61,912 nucleotides of DNA from Limosilactobacillus portuensis (GTDB lineage: Bacteria > Bacillota > Bacilli > Lactobacillales > Lactobacillaceae), in the NCBI RefSeq assembly GCF_014838735.1, contig NZ_JABUXQ010000013.1, positions 1 to 61,912 of the forward strand, in the 5' to 3' direction. The translations under genes were made by a program, and so were the position numbers. This document shows positions 55,001-61,912 of the stretch, piece by piece; the stretch's first letter is position 1, and every line of letters starts with the position of its first letter. The notes beneath the pieces are model-generated. The model was given only the letters and a program-made list of their open reading frames with translations, searched no databases and was not told where the DNA came from.

Positions 55001-55678
55001 AACATCCTTATCCAAAGTCAAGGATAGAGTCTCACTGTTGCCACCAAACATATCAATGATTTCATCATCCGAACCAAAACCAAGTGCCCGGATTAATTCA
55101 GTCATTGGCAACTTACGAGTCCGGTCAATCCGAACGTAAGAAATGTTCTTAGCATCAGTTTCGTATTCAAGCCAGGCACCACGGTTAGGAATAAAGGTAG
55201 CACCATAACTTGGCCGGCCGTTCTTGCCGGCTTCTTCACTATAGTAAACACCTGGTGACCGAACCAATTGAGAAACAATAACCCGTTCAGCACCATTAAT
55301 AATGAAGGTCCCTTGATCTGTCATTAATGGGAATTCACCAAAGAAAACATCTTGAGACTTAATTTCCCCAGTCTCATGGTTAGTAAGACGTAAAGTAACG
55401 TGAAGCGGTGCAGAGTAATTTGCATCATGTTCACGTGCTTCATCAACAGTATACTTAGGTTCCAAAAGTTGATAGTCAACGAATTCCAATGATAACTTCC
55501 CTTGGAAATCATCAATTGGCATAATATCATCAAACATTTCCCGTAAACCTTTATCCATGAACCAGTTATATGAGTCCGTTTGGATTTCAATCAGGTTTGG
55601 CAACTCGAGAACTTCTTTGATTCGGGAGTAGCTACGACGGGTACGGTGCTTACCGTATTTAACTAAATGTCCGGCCAA
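52067..55678 (-). CDS. rpoB: RNA polymerase beta subunit
   Basis: RpoB forms the other half of the active site. The rifampicin region reads [20 protein letters not shown] followed by [10 protein letters not shown], so the Asp, His and Ser positions changed in resistant strains look wild type. The longest frame starts at a GTG (55687) that is itself part of the Shine-Dalgarno AGAGAGGTG. The TTG at 55678 gives [20 protein letters not shown] at proper spacing (1203 residues), so I chose it. The C-terminal 40 residues are a charged, probably flexible tail. It is preceded by a strong promoter and a structured leader. Confidence 0.97.
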   Translation of the reverse strand: MAGHLVKYGKHRTRRSYSRIKEVLELPNLIEIQTDSYNWFMDKGLREMFDDIMPIDDFQGKLSLEFVDYQLLEPKYTVDEAREHDANYSAPLHVTLRLTNHETGEIKSQDVFFGEFPLMTDQGTFIINGAERVIVSQLVRSPGVYYSEEAGKNGRPSYGATFIPNRGAWLEYETDAKNISYVRIDRTRKLPMTELIRALGFGSDDEIIDMFGGNSETLSLTLDKDVHKNAEDSRVEEALKDIYERLRPGEPKTADSARNLLTARFFDPKRYDMAPVGRYKTNKKLMLKYRLLGETLAETLADPDTGEVLAQKGDKVTKEVLKKLEPYLDRDDFKMITYTPSDEAVVTEPVKLQKVLVYSHEDPERVVPIIGNGHIPLEYKHIEPADILASLNYFFNLQEGIGTTDDIDHLGNRRIRSVGELLQNQFRIGLARMERVVRERMSIQDPDTVTPQQLINIRPVVASIREFFGSSQLSQFMDQTNPLGELTHKRRLSALGPGGLTRDRAGYEVRDVHYTHYGRMCPIETPEGPNIGLINSLSSYARVNKYGFIETPYRRVSWKTHKVTDKIDYLTADEEDNYIIAQANTPLNDDGSFAQDQVMCRDKDDYIETSVENVDYMDVSPKQVVSVASACIPFLENDDSNRALMGANMQRQAVPLLNPHAPLVSTGIDYKAAHDSGVAMIAKKSGTVEYVDAREVRVREEDGTLDTYKLMKFRRSNGGKNYNQRPIVKVGEHVDADDVLADGPSMEQGELALGQNPLIAFMTWQGYNFEDAIAISERLVKDDVYTSIHIESYESEARETKLGPEEMTREIPNVGDDALKDLDENGIVRIGAEVHDGDILVGKVTPKGMTELSAEERLLHAIFGEKSREVRDTSLRVPHGGGGIIQDVKVFTRENGDELSPGVNTMVRVYIAQKRKIQVGDKMSGRHGNKGTVSIVVPEEDMPYMPDGTPIDIMLSPMGVPSRMNIGQLLELHLGMAAKRLGIHMATPVFDGATDKDVWDAVKESGFPEDGKTILYDGRTGEPFENRIAVGSMHYLKLAHMVDDKIHARSTGPYSLVTQQPLGGKAQFGGQRFGEMEVWALEAYGAAYTLQEILTYKSDDTVGRVRTYDAIINGEPIPKPGVPESFRVLVKELQALGLDMKVLDGNQNEVQLKNMDEDDDEVVNVDALAKYAAKHNAEEKKDEASADNKSAATTDEQDKTKQD

Positions 55679-55764
55679 ACTGTTCACCTCTCTAATTTAT
55701 TCAGTGAGTTCAAATATTACAATTTGGTTACAAATTAACTAAAATCATAATTTTGAGCAAAAAA

Positions 55765-55858
55765 AATCCAAAAACAGTTAAAAACTGCCTTTGGTTTTAT
55801 TTACTGAGCCTAATGGACAATAGATCATCAGACTCATATGAGAACTCACAATTACATA
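55765..55858 (-). ncRNA. Lacto-rpoB-like leader RNA with terminator-like hairpin
   Basis: The rpoB 5' UTR begins with a 10-bp stem, GAGTCTGATG (55826-55835) with CATTAGGCTC (55806-55815, two G-U pairs). Then follows a CCAAA..CAGTT/AACTG..TTTGG hairpin (55768-55794) running into ATTTTTTT. Position and layout fit the Lacto-rpoB motif reported in Lactobacillales. The T-run makes attenuation of rpoBC possible. The assignment is by eye. Confidence 0.6.
55768..55794 (-). terminator. Terminator-like hairpin in the rpoB leader
   Basis: CCAAA/TTTGG and CAGTT/AACTG stack with a short loop and lead into GGATTTTTTT on the minus strand. It lies downstream of the rpoB promoter, so it affects rpoB transcripts as well as those from tetR. 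Confidence 0.65.
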
Positions 55859-55865
55859 CTTTTGT

Positions 55866-55894
55866 AGTATATAAGATAATTTATTAAATGTCAA
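55866..55894 (-). promoter_or_regulatory. Promoter of rpoBC
   Basis: TTGACA (55889-55894) and TATACT (55866-55871) are exactly 17 bases apart on the minus strand. This is a near-consensus promoter about 180 bases before the rpoB start. Confidence 0.85.
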
Positions 55895-55911
55895 TAGAGT
55901 TACTCAACTAA

Positions 55912-56505
55912 TTATTTTGTTTTTGAAAGTCCACTAATAATGCAGTCTAAAATTAATTGATCACGCTGATCGTCACTAATGTTATGCCCACCAATTGGTT
56001 GGTAAGTACCAAAAATTGGCGAGATACCTGCTAAGAATAATTCAGCAGCCTCTTGTGGCAAAATATCAGGGCGCAATTCAACTTCAGGTTGCTTAAAGTA
56101 CTCAGCAATCGGTTGAAGATAATTCATTGCGAGAATCATGTTCAATTTTTGTTGGGAACTCTTTGAAAGCAAACTAACTGCTTGGTGGTATTGATCGTAG
56201 ATACTTACTGGGTGATGTTTCTTCAGTGCAACCGCAATTTGCCACAATTGTTCGTTAGGTGTTAGCTTATGTTTTCGCATTACCTTATTAATATCCTTAC
56301 GAACCTTACTACTCAAATTAGTCATCACGTCTAGATAGAGGACTTCCTTATCGCTAAAGTGATGGTAAAGGGCCGGTTGAGTAATCCCAACTTGCTTAGC
56401 GATATCACGAGTAGAAGTTTCACCGAAGCCTTTTTGTAAGAAGAGCTTAGTTGCTGTTCTTATAATTGACTGTCGTGTTTTTTCAAGCTGTTCAGCTCTC
56501 TTCAT
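55912..56505 (-). CDS. TetR/AcrR family transcriptional regulator
   Basis: The 197-residue repressor has an N-terminal helix-turn-helix (about 10-58; RTATKLFLQKGFGETSTRDI, then GITQPALYHHFSDKEVLY). The C-terminal ligand domain is divergent. It lies between clpC and rpoB with no obvious target gene beside it. The AT-rich upstream segment contains the imperfect palindrome CATTATATATTTATAATATG (about 56525-56555) overlapping a TATAAT, so autoregulation is plausible. The ligand is unknown. Its stop is only 18 bases before the rpoB -35. Confidence 0.88.
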   Translation of the reverse strand: MKRAEQLEKTRQSIIRTATKLFLQKGFGETSTRDIAKQVGITQPALYHHFSDKEVLYLDVMTNLSSKVRKDINKVMRKHKLTPNEQLWQIAVALKKHHPVSIYDQYHQAVSLLSKSSQQKLNMILAMNYLQPIAEYFKQPEVELRPDILPQEAAELFLAGISPIFGTYQPIGGHNISDDQRDQLILDCIISGLSKTK

Positions 56506-56695
56506 ACTTTACTATCTCCTAACATATTAATCATATTATAAATATATAATGCCACCAAAACTCTGATTTGACAAGCTTTTAAGCAAAATTATCTCCTTTC
56601 CAATCAGATATAGATAAAATAATATTTTTATTCTTATTAATTTCAATTGAACAGATGATAACAGAAATGTTTAATAATTTTCCGTAAACAAAAAG

Positions 56696-56727
56696 GCTTC
56701 AACGTTTGGAAAACCAATCGTTAAAGC
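56696..56727 (-). terminator. Terminator of ctsR-clpC
   Basis: GCTT-AACG-TTGG pairs with CCAA-CGTT-AAGC around TTTT, followed by CCTTTTTGTTT on the minus strand, 12 bases after clpC. Confidence 0.8.
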
Positions 56728-56739
56728 ACATTTTTAGTT

Positions 56740-59217
56740 TTAATTTTTCACCATTCGCTCATGGTGATCATTTTTTACTTTCAAGGTAATCTTACCTTGG
56801 TGCGCACCACCAACAACGTTATCACCAGTTTTAACATTGCCACTTAATAACGCAGTACTTAGCGGATCCTCAATCAAATCCTGCAGTGCCCGTCGTAATG
56901 GCCGAGCACCATATGCCGGATCGTAACCCTCAGTTGCAACAACATCAATCGCTGCAGGTGTAACTTTTAGATTAATCCCTTGTTCAGCAACTCGTGCTCT
57001 TAATTGGGCAACCATTAATTTAACAATTTGGTGAAGTTCGTCCTTTTGCAAGGAGTGGAAAATTACCGTTTCATCAATCCGGTTCAGAAATTCTGGGCGG
57101 AAATGCAATTTTAATTGTTGGCGAATTGCAGATGCCATCGCCTGGTAGTCCTGACTAACATCACGTGCACCAAATCCGACCTCTTTCTCATCCTGAAGCT
57201 GTGTTGCACCTAAATTAGAGGTCATAATAATAATGGTATTACGAAAGTCAACTTTTCGTCCCTTAGCATCAGTCAAATAACCATCGTCAAGAACCTGAAG
57301 AAGTAAATTAAAAACATCGGGATGCGCCTTTTCTGCTTCATCTAATAGAACAACCGAATATGGGTGTTGACGAACCTTTTCGGTCAATTGACCACCTTCG
57401 TCATAACCAACATAGCCCGGAGCAGCACCAATTAAACGACTAGTACTGTACTTTTCCATGTATTCAGACATATCAATTCGAATCATGTTGTCTTCAGAAC
57501 CAAACATTGCTGCCGCTAACGCTTTAGCTAATTCCGTTTTTCCTACCCCTGTTGGTCCAAAGAACATAAATGAACCAATCGGCCGTTGCGGATCTTTCAA
57601 CCCGCTTCTTGCTCGGCGAATTGCCTTTGCAACAACTGATACAGCCTCATTTTGACCAATAACACGATTATGAAGAACCTTTTCGAGGTTAACCAATCGT
57701 TCACTCTCGCTCTTCTTAAGCTGGGTCAACGGAACACCGGTCCATTCAGCAACAATTTTTGCAACATCTTCCCCTGTTGTGTGGAGCCTTTGTCGTGTAG
57801 ATTGTTGCTCAGCCTTTTTCTGTTGCTCGTCAACTTTAGCCTTCAATGTTAGCTCTTCTTGTCGGAGATTAGCTGCTTGATCAAAATCCTGATTCTCAAT
57901 TGCAGCTTCTTTTTGTTGCCGGAGTTGTGCTAGCTTTGTGGTCAATGATGGTTGATGATTTCCTTTTTCTTCGGCATCAATCCGTACCATTGAGGAGGCT
58001 TCATCAATTAAATCAATCGCCTTATCCGGCAAATAACGGTCCGTGATATACCGACTTGATAACTTAACAGCCTGTTTTAATGCATCATCATCAATTTTAA
58101 CATGGTGGTGTTCCTCATACTTTGGCCGCAAGCCATTCAGGATCTGCAAAGCAACATTTTCAGTCGGTTCTTCAACCTGAACAGTCGCGAACCGCCGTTC
58201 TAGTGCAGCATCAGATTCAATATACTTTTGGTATTCATCAAGAGTCGTGGCCCCAATCGTCTGCAAATCACCGCGAGCAAGCGCAGGCTTTAAAATATTT
58301 GAAGCATCGATCGCCCCTTCAGCACCACCAGCACCAATTAGGGTATGTAATTCATCAATGAAGAGGATCACATGACCATCTTTTTGAATCTCATCAATAA
58401 CCTTCTTCAACCGGTCCTCAAACTCTCCACGATACTTAGTTCCAGCGACCAACGATCCCATATCAAGCATCATCAGTCGTTTTTGTGCTAAGTCTTCAGG
58501 AACCTCATTACTAGCCATTCGGCGAGCCAGTTCCTCAGCAATTGCCGTCTTTCCGACACCAGGTTCACCAATTAACACTGGATTATTCTTTGTTCGGCGA
58601 CTTAAGATCTGCTCAACCCGTCGTAATTCATTGTCGCGACCAATTACGGGATCAAGTTTGCCATCCCTTGCCATTTGAGTCATATCACGTGCAAGCTTAT
58701 CAAGAGTTGGCGTCTCCGATCTTCGTGCCCGTTGTCCCGGCTGTCTTCCTAACCGCTGCCGTGCTTGAATGTCTGATACACCAAGACGACGTAAGGTTAC
58801 TTTACGAATTTGTCGCGGTAATACATCTAAACTCAGCAGAATCCTGGAAGAGAGGATTCCCTCATCTGAAATCAACGCAAGCAGTAAATGCTCAGTACCA
58901 ATCTTTAAGGCGTTTAACTGTTGCGCTTCTTGTCCCGCTAGCGCTAATACTTGACGCGCCTTGGGAGAATATGGAAGGTAATCGGCTGGCCCCATGTCAT
59001 CCATTGTCCCATAGCCAATCATCCGCTCGATTTCTTCCTGAATATCATCACTAGTAATGGAGAATTGCTCAAAAATTTTGCTAGCAATCCCCTCCCTTTC
59101 AATTGCCAACGCGAGTAATAAGTGTTCAGTACCAACGGCTTGGTGCTTAAAGTACTTTGCTTGTTCATGGGCGAGTGCCAAGACGTGTTTGGCACTTGGT
59201 GTAAACATATTATCCAT
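56740..59217 (-). CDS. clpC: ATP-dependent Clp protease ATPase subunit ClpC
   Basis: ClpC (825 residues) is an HSP100 unfoldase that feeds ClpP. Two Clp_N repeats (about 1-145) precede NBD1, whose Walker A is GEPGVGKT (217-224). A UVR-type middle segment ([20 protein letters not shown]) separates it from NBD2, with Walker A GPTGVGKT near 555. The ATG follows AGGAGGAAAGCAGTTA. It lies 14 bases after ctsR. mcsA and mcsB, which lie between them in Bacillus, are absent. Confidence 0.96.
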   Translation of the reverse strand: MDNMFTPSAKHVLALAHEQAKYFKHQAVGTEHLLLALAIEREGIASKIFEQFSITSDDIQEEIERMIGYGTMDDMGPADYLPYSPKARQVLALAGQEAQQLNALKIGTEHLLLALISDEGILSSRILLSLDVLPRQIRKVTLRRLGVSDIQARQRLGRQPGQRARRSETPTLDKLARDMTQMARDGKLDPVIGRDNELRRVEQILSRRTKNNPVLIGEPGVGKTAIAEELARRMASNEVPEDLAQKRLMMLDMGSLVAGTKYRGEFEDRLKKVIDEIQKDGHVILFIDELHTLIGAGGAEGAIDASNILKPALARGDLQTIGATTLDEYQKYIESDAALERRFATVQVEEPTENVALQILNGLRPKYEEHHHVKIDDDALKQAVKLSSRYITDRYLPDKAIDLIDEASSMVRIDAEEKGNHQPSLTTKLAQLRQQKEAAIENQDFDQAANLRQEELTLKAKVDEQQKKAEQQSTRQRLHTTGEDVAKIVAEWTGVPLTQLKKSESERLVNLEKVLHNRVIGQNEAVSVVAKAIRRARSGLKDPQRPIGSFMFFGPTGVGKTELAKALAAAMFGSEDNMIRIDMSEYMEKYSTSRLIGAAPGYVGYDEGGQLTEKVRQHPYSVVLLDEAEKAHPDVFNLLLQVLDDGYLTDAKGRKVDFRNTIIIMTSNLGATQLQDEKEVGFGARDVSQDYQAMASAIRQQLKLHFRPEFLNRIDETVIFHSLQKDELHQIVKLMVAQLRARVAEQGINLKVTPAAIDVVATEGYDPAYGARPLRRALQDLIEDPLSTALLSGNVKTGDNVVGGAHQGKITLKVKNDHHERMVKN

Positions 59218-59231
59218 TAACTGCTTTCCTC

Positions 59232-59699
59232 CTAGCTCTCATACCGTAAACGATTAAGCATTGAAATTAAAATTCTTGCTCTTAACTGAGCTTCAACATT
59301 ACAATCATTCACATTTAGGGTTTGCTTTGACAAGGCAACTAGCATTAAGTCCCCCTCTCGCCTTGTCAGTACTTTTTCATCATAAAGCGTTCGAACAATA
59401 TCGTAAGCATCACGCTCACTAATTGAATCCCCAATTGCTTGGATTAGTGAGTTTAACACATCAACATTATCAAGTAAATTAACGTGCTCAATTCGAATAT
59501 AGCCGCCACCACCACGTTTACTTTGCACTAAGTATCCATGCTGAATAGTAAATCGGGTTTTAATTACATAATTAATTTGTGACGGAACAACATCAAAATG
59601 ATTGGCAATTTCCGAACGACGAATTTCAATTTGAGATGACTCACCAAGGATTTGTTTCAAATACTCCTCAATAATGTCAGAAATACTTTTCTCTTCCAT
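59232..59699 (-). CDS. ctsR: Transcriptional repressor CtsR
   Basis: CtsR (155 residues) represses clp and other heat-shock genes at normal temperature. The winged helix-turn-helix is at the N-terminus, with the glycine-rich wing RGGGGYIRI (62-70) that senses heat and touches DNA. The C-terminal half is the dimer and McsB-contact region. A CtsR box upstream (59718-59734) indicates autoregulation of ctsR-clpC. The ATG follows GGAGGTGATGGA. Confidence 0.96.
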   Translation of the reverse strand: MEEKSISDIIEEYLKQILGESSQIEIRRSEIANHFDVVPSQINYVIKTRFTIQHGYLVQSKRGGGGYIRIEHVNLLDNVDVLNSLIQAIGDSISERDAYDIVRTLYDEKVLTRREGDLMLVALSKQTLNVNDCNVEAQLRARILISMLNRLRYES

Positions 59700-59717
59700 T
59701 CCATCACCTCCAAATTT

Positions 59718-59734
59718 CCTGACTAATTTTGACC
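59718..59734 (-). promoter_or_regulatory. CtsR operator
   Basis: The minus strand reads GGTCAAAATTAGTCAGG against the consensus RGTCAAANANRGTCAAA: the first heptad is perfect and the second has its first five bases. It lies just downstream of the -10, over the probable transcription start. Confidence 0.75.
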
Positions 59735-59736
59735 AA

Positions 59737-59745
59737 ATTTTACCA
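59737..59745 (-). promoter_or_regulatory. Extended -10 promoter of ctsR-clpC
   Basis: TGGTAAAAT on the minus strand is an extended -10 element directly upstream of the CtsR box. No good -35 was found. Confidence 0.5.
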
Positions 59746-59872
59746 CAATATTAAATCAGGAACCAGAAAACTATCTCAATAAAGAGTAAGTACTAGCAAA
59801 TAATTTAAGGAAAAGACTATGACATGCTTTTCATTACCGAGATAAAATCAAGTAGCACATGGTAGATAAATA

Positions 59873-59911
59873 AAGCTCCTAGAGTTTGGTTTTACCTTAC
59901 TCTAGGAGCTT
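59873..59911 (-). terminator. Terminator of the alcohol dehydrogenase gene
   Basis: A perfect 12-bp stem AAGCTCCTAGAG/CTCTAGGAGCTT with a 15-base loop is followed by TATTTATC on the minus strand, about 65 bases after the stop. Confidence 0.8.
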
Positions 59912-59976
59912 ATTTACGTTTGCAAGACCTAAATATCTTGCTCTCGCTAAATTTCAAAAAGGGGATATTTTATAGA

Positions 59977-60999
59977 TTAATCTTCTAAGCTGAAGTCAAC
60001 AACGTTCCGACCAACAACCTTGTTATCCTTCAATTCTTGGATCATGTCATTGATTTCACTTAACTTCCGAGTCTTAACAATTGGGTGAACCTTGCCTTCA
60101 GCACCAAATTGGAAACATTCAGCCAAATCTTGACGAGTACCAACTAATGAACCAGCAACGATAATTCCGTCAAGAACAGTCTTAGCAATGTTAAGCTTCA
60201 TGTCACCTTGTGGAAGAGCAACGGCAACTAACTTACCATCTGGACGAAGTGAGTCAACTGCTTGGTCAAATGCTGAAGCTGAAACAGCAGTTACAACAGC
60301 AGCGTGGACACCGCCAACCTTTTCTTGGATTTGCTTATCAACATCGCCATCGTGACGGTTAATAACAATTTCAGCACCGTTTTCCTTAGCAGCTTCAAGC
60401 TTTTCAGGGTTACCATCAACGGCAATAACGTGAGCACCGAAAACATTATGAGCAAATTGAATACCCAAGTTACCAAGACCACCAGCACCAACAATAGATA
60501 CCCATTGACCTGGCTTGATGTCAGCAACCTTCAATGCCTTGTACATAGTAACACCGGCACAAGTTAATGAAGTAGCTTCAACTGGATCAAGACCTTCTGG
60601 AACCTTAACAGCATAATCAGCAGGAACGATACATTGTTGTGCCATTGCACCATCAGCAGTGTAACCAGCATTCAAAACGTTCCGGCAAAGTGTTTCACGA
60701 CCAGTAAGGCAGTATTCACAGTGTCCACAACCCTTGAAGAACCAAGCAATTGATACTCGATCCCCAACCTTTAAGGAAGTAACACCAGGAGCAACTTTAG
60801 ATACACGACCAACACCTTCGTGACCAATAATCCGTCCTGGCTTCTTACCAAAATCACCAGCAGCAACGTGCAAGTCGGTGTGACAAAGACCACAGTATTC
60901 CATGTCAACTAGAGCTTCACCTGGTTTAAGATCCCGAAGTTGAACATCCTTAACAGTAACGTAACCATCTACTGGATCGTTAATAACAGCAGCTTTCAT
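59977..60999 (-). CDS. adhP: Zinc-dependent alcohol dehydrogenase (AdhP type)
   Basis: The 340-residue medium-chain dehydrogenase reduces acetaldehyde or similar aldehydes with NADH (or the reverse). Catalytic zinc ligands include Cys39 and His60-Glu61 ([16 protein letters not shown]). The structural zinc site is Cys91, Cys94, Cys97 and Cys105. The NAD-binding loop is GAGGLGNLG. The ATG follows GGAGATTTTAGATT. It is monocistronic, with Rex-like and cre-like sites upstream, as expected for redox- and carbon-controlled ethanol formation in a heterofermenter. Substrate preference cannot be read from sequence. Confidence 0.92.
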   Translation of the reverse strand: MKAAVINDPVDGYVTVKDVQLRDLKPGEALVDMEYCGLCHTDLHVAAGDFGKKPGRIIGHEGVGRVSKVAPGVTSLKVGDRVSIAWFFKGCGHCEYCLTGRETLCRNVLNAGYTADGAMAQQCIVPADYAVKVPEGLDPVEATSLTCAGVTMYKALKVADIKPGQWVSIVGAGGLGNLGIQFAHNVFGAHVIAVDGNPEKLEAAKENGAEIVINRHDGDVDKQIQEKVGGVHAAVVTAVSASAFDQAVDSLRPDGKLVAVALPQGDMKLNIAKTVLDGIIVAGSLVGTRQDLAECFQFGAEGKVHPIVKTRKLSEINDMIQELKDNKVVGRNVVDFSLED

Positions 61000-61020
61000 A
61001 ATCTAAAATCTCCTTTGAAC

Positions 61021-61038
61021 TTGTTATCTTTTACACAA
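61021..61038. promoter_or_regulatory. Rex-like operator of adhP
   Basis: TTGTTATCTTTTACACAA agrees with TTGTGAANNNNTTCACAA at 11 of 14 defined positions. It lies over the predicted start of adhP transcription. A second half-site TTGTGAA is at 61076-61082. Confidence 0.45.
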
Positions 61039-61041
61039 AAT

Positions 61042-61050
61042 ATAATAACA
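61042..61050 (-). promoter_or_regulatory. Extended -10 promoter of adhP
   Basis: The minus strand reads TGTTATTAT, an extended -10 with one mismatch, about 43 bases before the ATG. Confidence 0.4.
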
Positions 61051-61065
61051 AATCCAATTCGCTTT

Positions 61066-61079
61066 TTAAAGCGCTTTTG
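61066..61079. promoter_or_regulatory. cre-like site upstream of adhP
   Basis: TTAAAGCGCTTTTG has the full AAAGCGCTTT core of strong cre sites with two mismatches to TGAAAGCGCTTTCA. It lies in the -35 region of the adhP promoter. Confidence 0.5.
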
Positions 61080-61198
61080 TGAATAAATAAACAGGAAACT
61101 AATAGACCAATATTCTGTTAGTTTCCTATCAGTATGCTGAAACTAGCATCACTTAATCAATGCCAATTGTGAGTATTTTAGCAAATAAATTTCGTACA

Positions 61199-61822
61199 CT
61201 ATGGTTGAATTTGTTCACCATTGTAAATTTCATAAAGTTCTTCAGCAGTTTGGCGAAGGGTTTGATAATCAATGTTATTGGTAAACAGCATCAATGTTCG
61301 TTTAGTTTTATAATCCGCAAAAAAACAGCAATTATACCCCGGCTCGCTACCATTAGCCCGAATAACCGTTCCTTGAAAATAAACACCACCAAAATAAGCT
61401 TCACGCTGGCTCTTTGGTTGGTTAGCAAAGCTCTTAATAAGCTTTGGGTTACTGATTACGTCATGGCAAATAAATTTCCAATAATTTAATGGTGAGAGCA
61501 GTAGATCACCGGCACCAATTTCTGACGAAGCAGTTTGTGATAGTATCTGCCAAGTCACACCCGGTTGCATAGTCTGCAATACTTGACGTGGTTTTACCTG
61601 GTACACCATTTTTAGCTGCTGATGATTCAGCGACCTTAAAACTGTCTTTTTTATAAAGTGATAGTAGTCATCATGTGTTCGCTGACGAATAATAGCACCT
61701 AACATTTCAAAATCAATATCCTGATAATTCCAATCGTGACTAGCTGTATTCTTAAAATGGTGAAGGAAAAAACGTTCCTGACTTTTTTTATTATGGCAGA
61801 TTGTAAAATTTAAGTTGAACAT
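61199..61822 (-). pseudogene. Serine hydrolase (beta-lactamase class C type), N-terminally truncated
   Basis: This 207-residue frame resembles the C-terminal part of class C beta-lactamase-like serine hydrolases common in lactobacilli. HDWNYQDIDFEMLGAIIRQR matches the W-x-Y-S-N/L-L-A-G-I-I region and later segments include YFGGVYFQGTVIRANGSEPG. The N-terminal half with the nucleophile motif SxxK is missing, and the YxN motif reads NYQDIDF. An in-frame TAA directly precedes the ATG, and insertion-sequence-like DNA starts about 13 bases further on. The gene was probably cut by that element. Residual function is unlikely. Confidence 0.65.
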
Positions 61823-61834
61823 TTAAGTAGACAG

Positions 61835-61912
61835 AAAAACCCATCAAGGTCTTTAATGGTGTTACCACAACATTCCATTAGAAAGAAGGACCTTAATGGG
61901 CACCACTATTTT
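61835..61912 (+). mobile_element. Left end of an insertion sequence, cut by the window edge
   Basis: The last 78 bases carry an inverted repeat: CCCATCAAGGTC (about 61840-61851) with GACCTTAATGGG (61889-61900), plus an inner TAATGG/CCATTA pair. At 61896 an ATG behind AAGAAGG opens a frame MGTTI that runs off the window. That beginning resembles IS30-type transposases of lactobacilli, but five residues are too few for a firm call. Confidence 0.5.

Noticed and set aside
58542-59054. 170-codon plus-strand frame
   Set aside because: It lies wholly antisense to the N-terminal part of clpC, has no ribosome site and no recognisable protein features; clpC is intact.

Overview
The window is a low-GC Lactobacillales chromosome segment. 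Gene order and protein sequences look most like the Limosilactobacillus reuteri group; this is recognition from memory, not a database result. Nearly everything is on the minus strand and most of it is core machinery: the S10-spc-alpha ribosomal protein cluster, the str operon, rpoBC, ctsR-clpC, gatCAB and pcrA-ligA. No tRNA, rRNA, CRISPR array or prophage was seen.

Layout. 1-3187 is a worn accessory edge: a DUF389 membrane protein with a possible structured leader, a half-length MFS transporter remnant whose start looks like ATT, and two copies of an unexplained 50-bp repeat. 3188-14766 (minus) carries rlmD, dagK, gatBAC, camS, ligA and pcrA. The camS-gatC gap holds a large non-coding palindrome and direct repeats. 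14895-17312 is a small operon of a GH73 glucosaminidase, xpt and a PurK-like protein that seems to have lost its active site. 17518-18291 is an acetoin/diacetyl reductase with a near-perfect cre site.

18441-36854 is the ribosomal superoperon from rpsJ to rplQ, followed by ecfA1-ecfA2-ecfT-truA-rplM-rpsI. It includes secY, adk, infA and rpoA; map is absent between adk and infA. An L17 downstream element-like RNA follows rplQ, and a structured leader precedes rpsJ. 37199-40096 (plus) is a YfhO-family membrane protein. 40158-42837 is a guanine deaminase plus NCS2 permease pair behind a PurBox-like inverted pair. 42993-46128 is rpsL-rpsG-fusA. A divergent prepilin peptidase (comC) and an AbrB-like/DUF998-like membrane protein come next.

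48382-55678 is rpoB-rpoC, with a promoter and a Lacto-rpoB-like leader that contains a terminator-like hairpin. Then come a TetR regulator, clpC and ctsR (with a CtsR box and no mcsA/mcsB) and a zinc alcohol dehydrogenase with Rex-like and cre-like sites. The right edge is a truncated serine hydrolase next to the first bases of what looks like an insertion sequence.

Several starts were moved inward from the longest open frame because the Shine-Dalgarno position or family length requires it: dagK, rplM, ecfT, infA, rplR, rpmC, yfhO, guaD, rpsL, the DUF998 gene and rpoB. rpmJ (39 codons) was added. I found no clear new multi-gene system. The most unusual items are the 78-nt palindrome at 9199-9276, the PurK-like protein, the hidden in-frame tail behind the DUF998 gene, and the RNA leaders.
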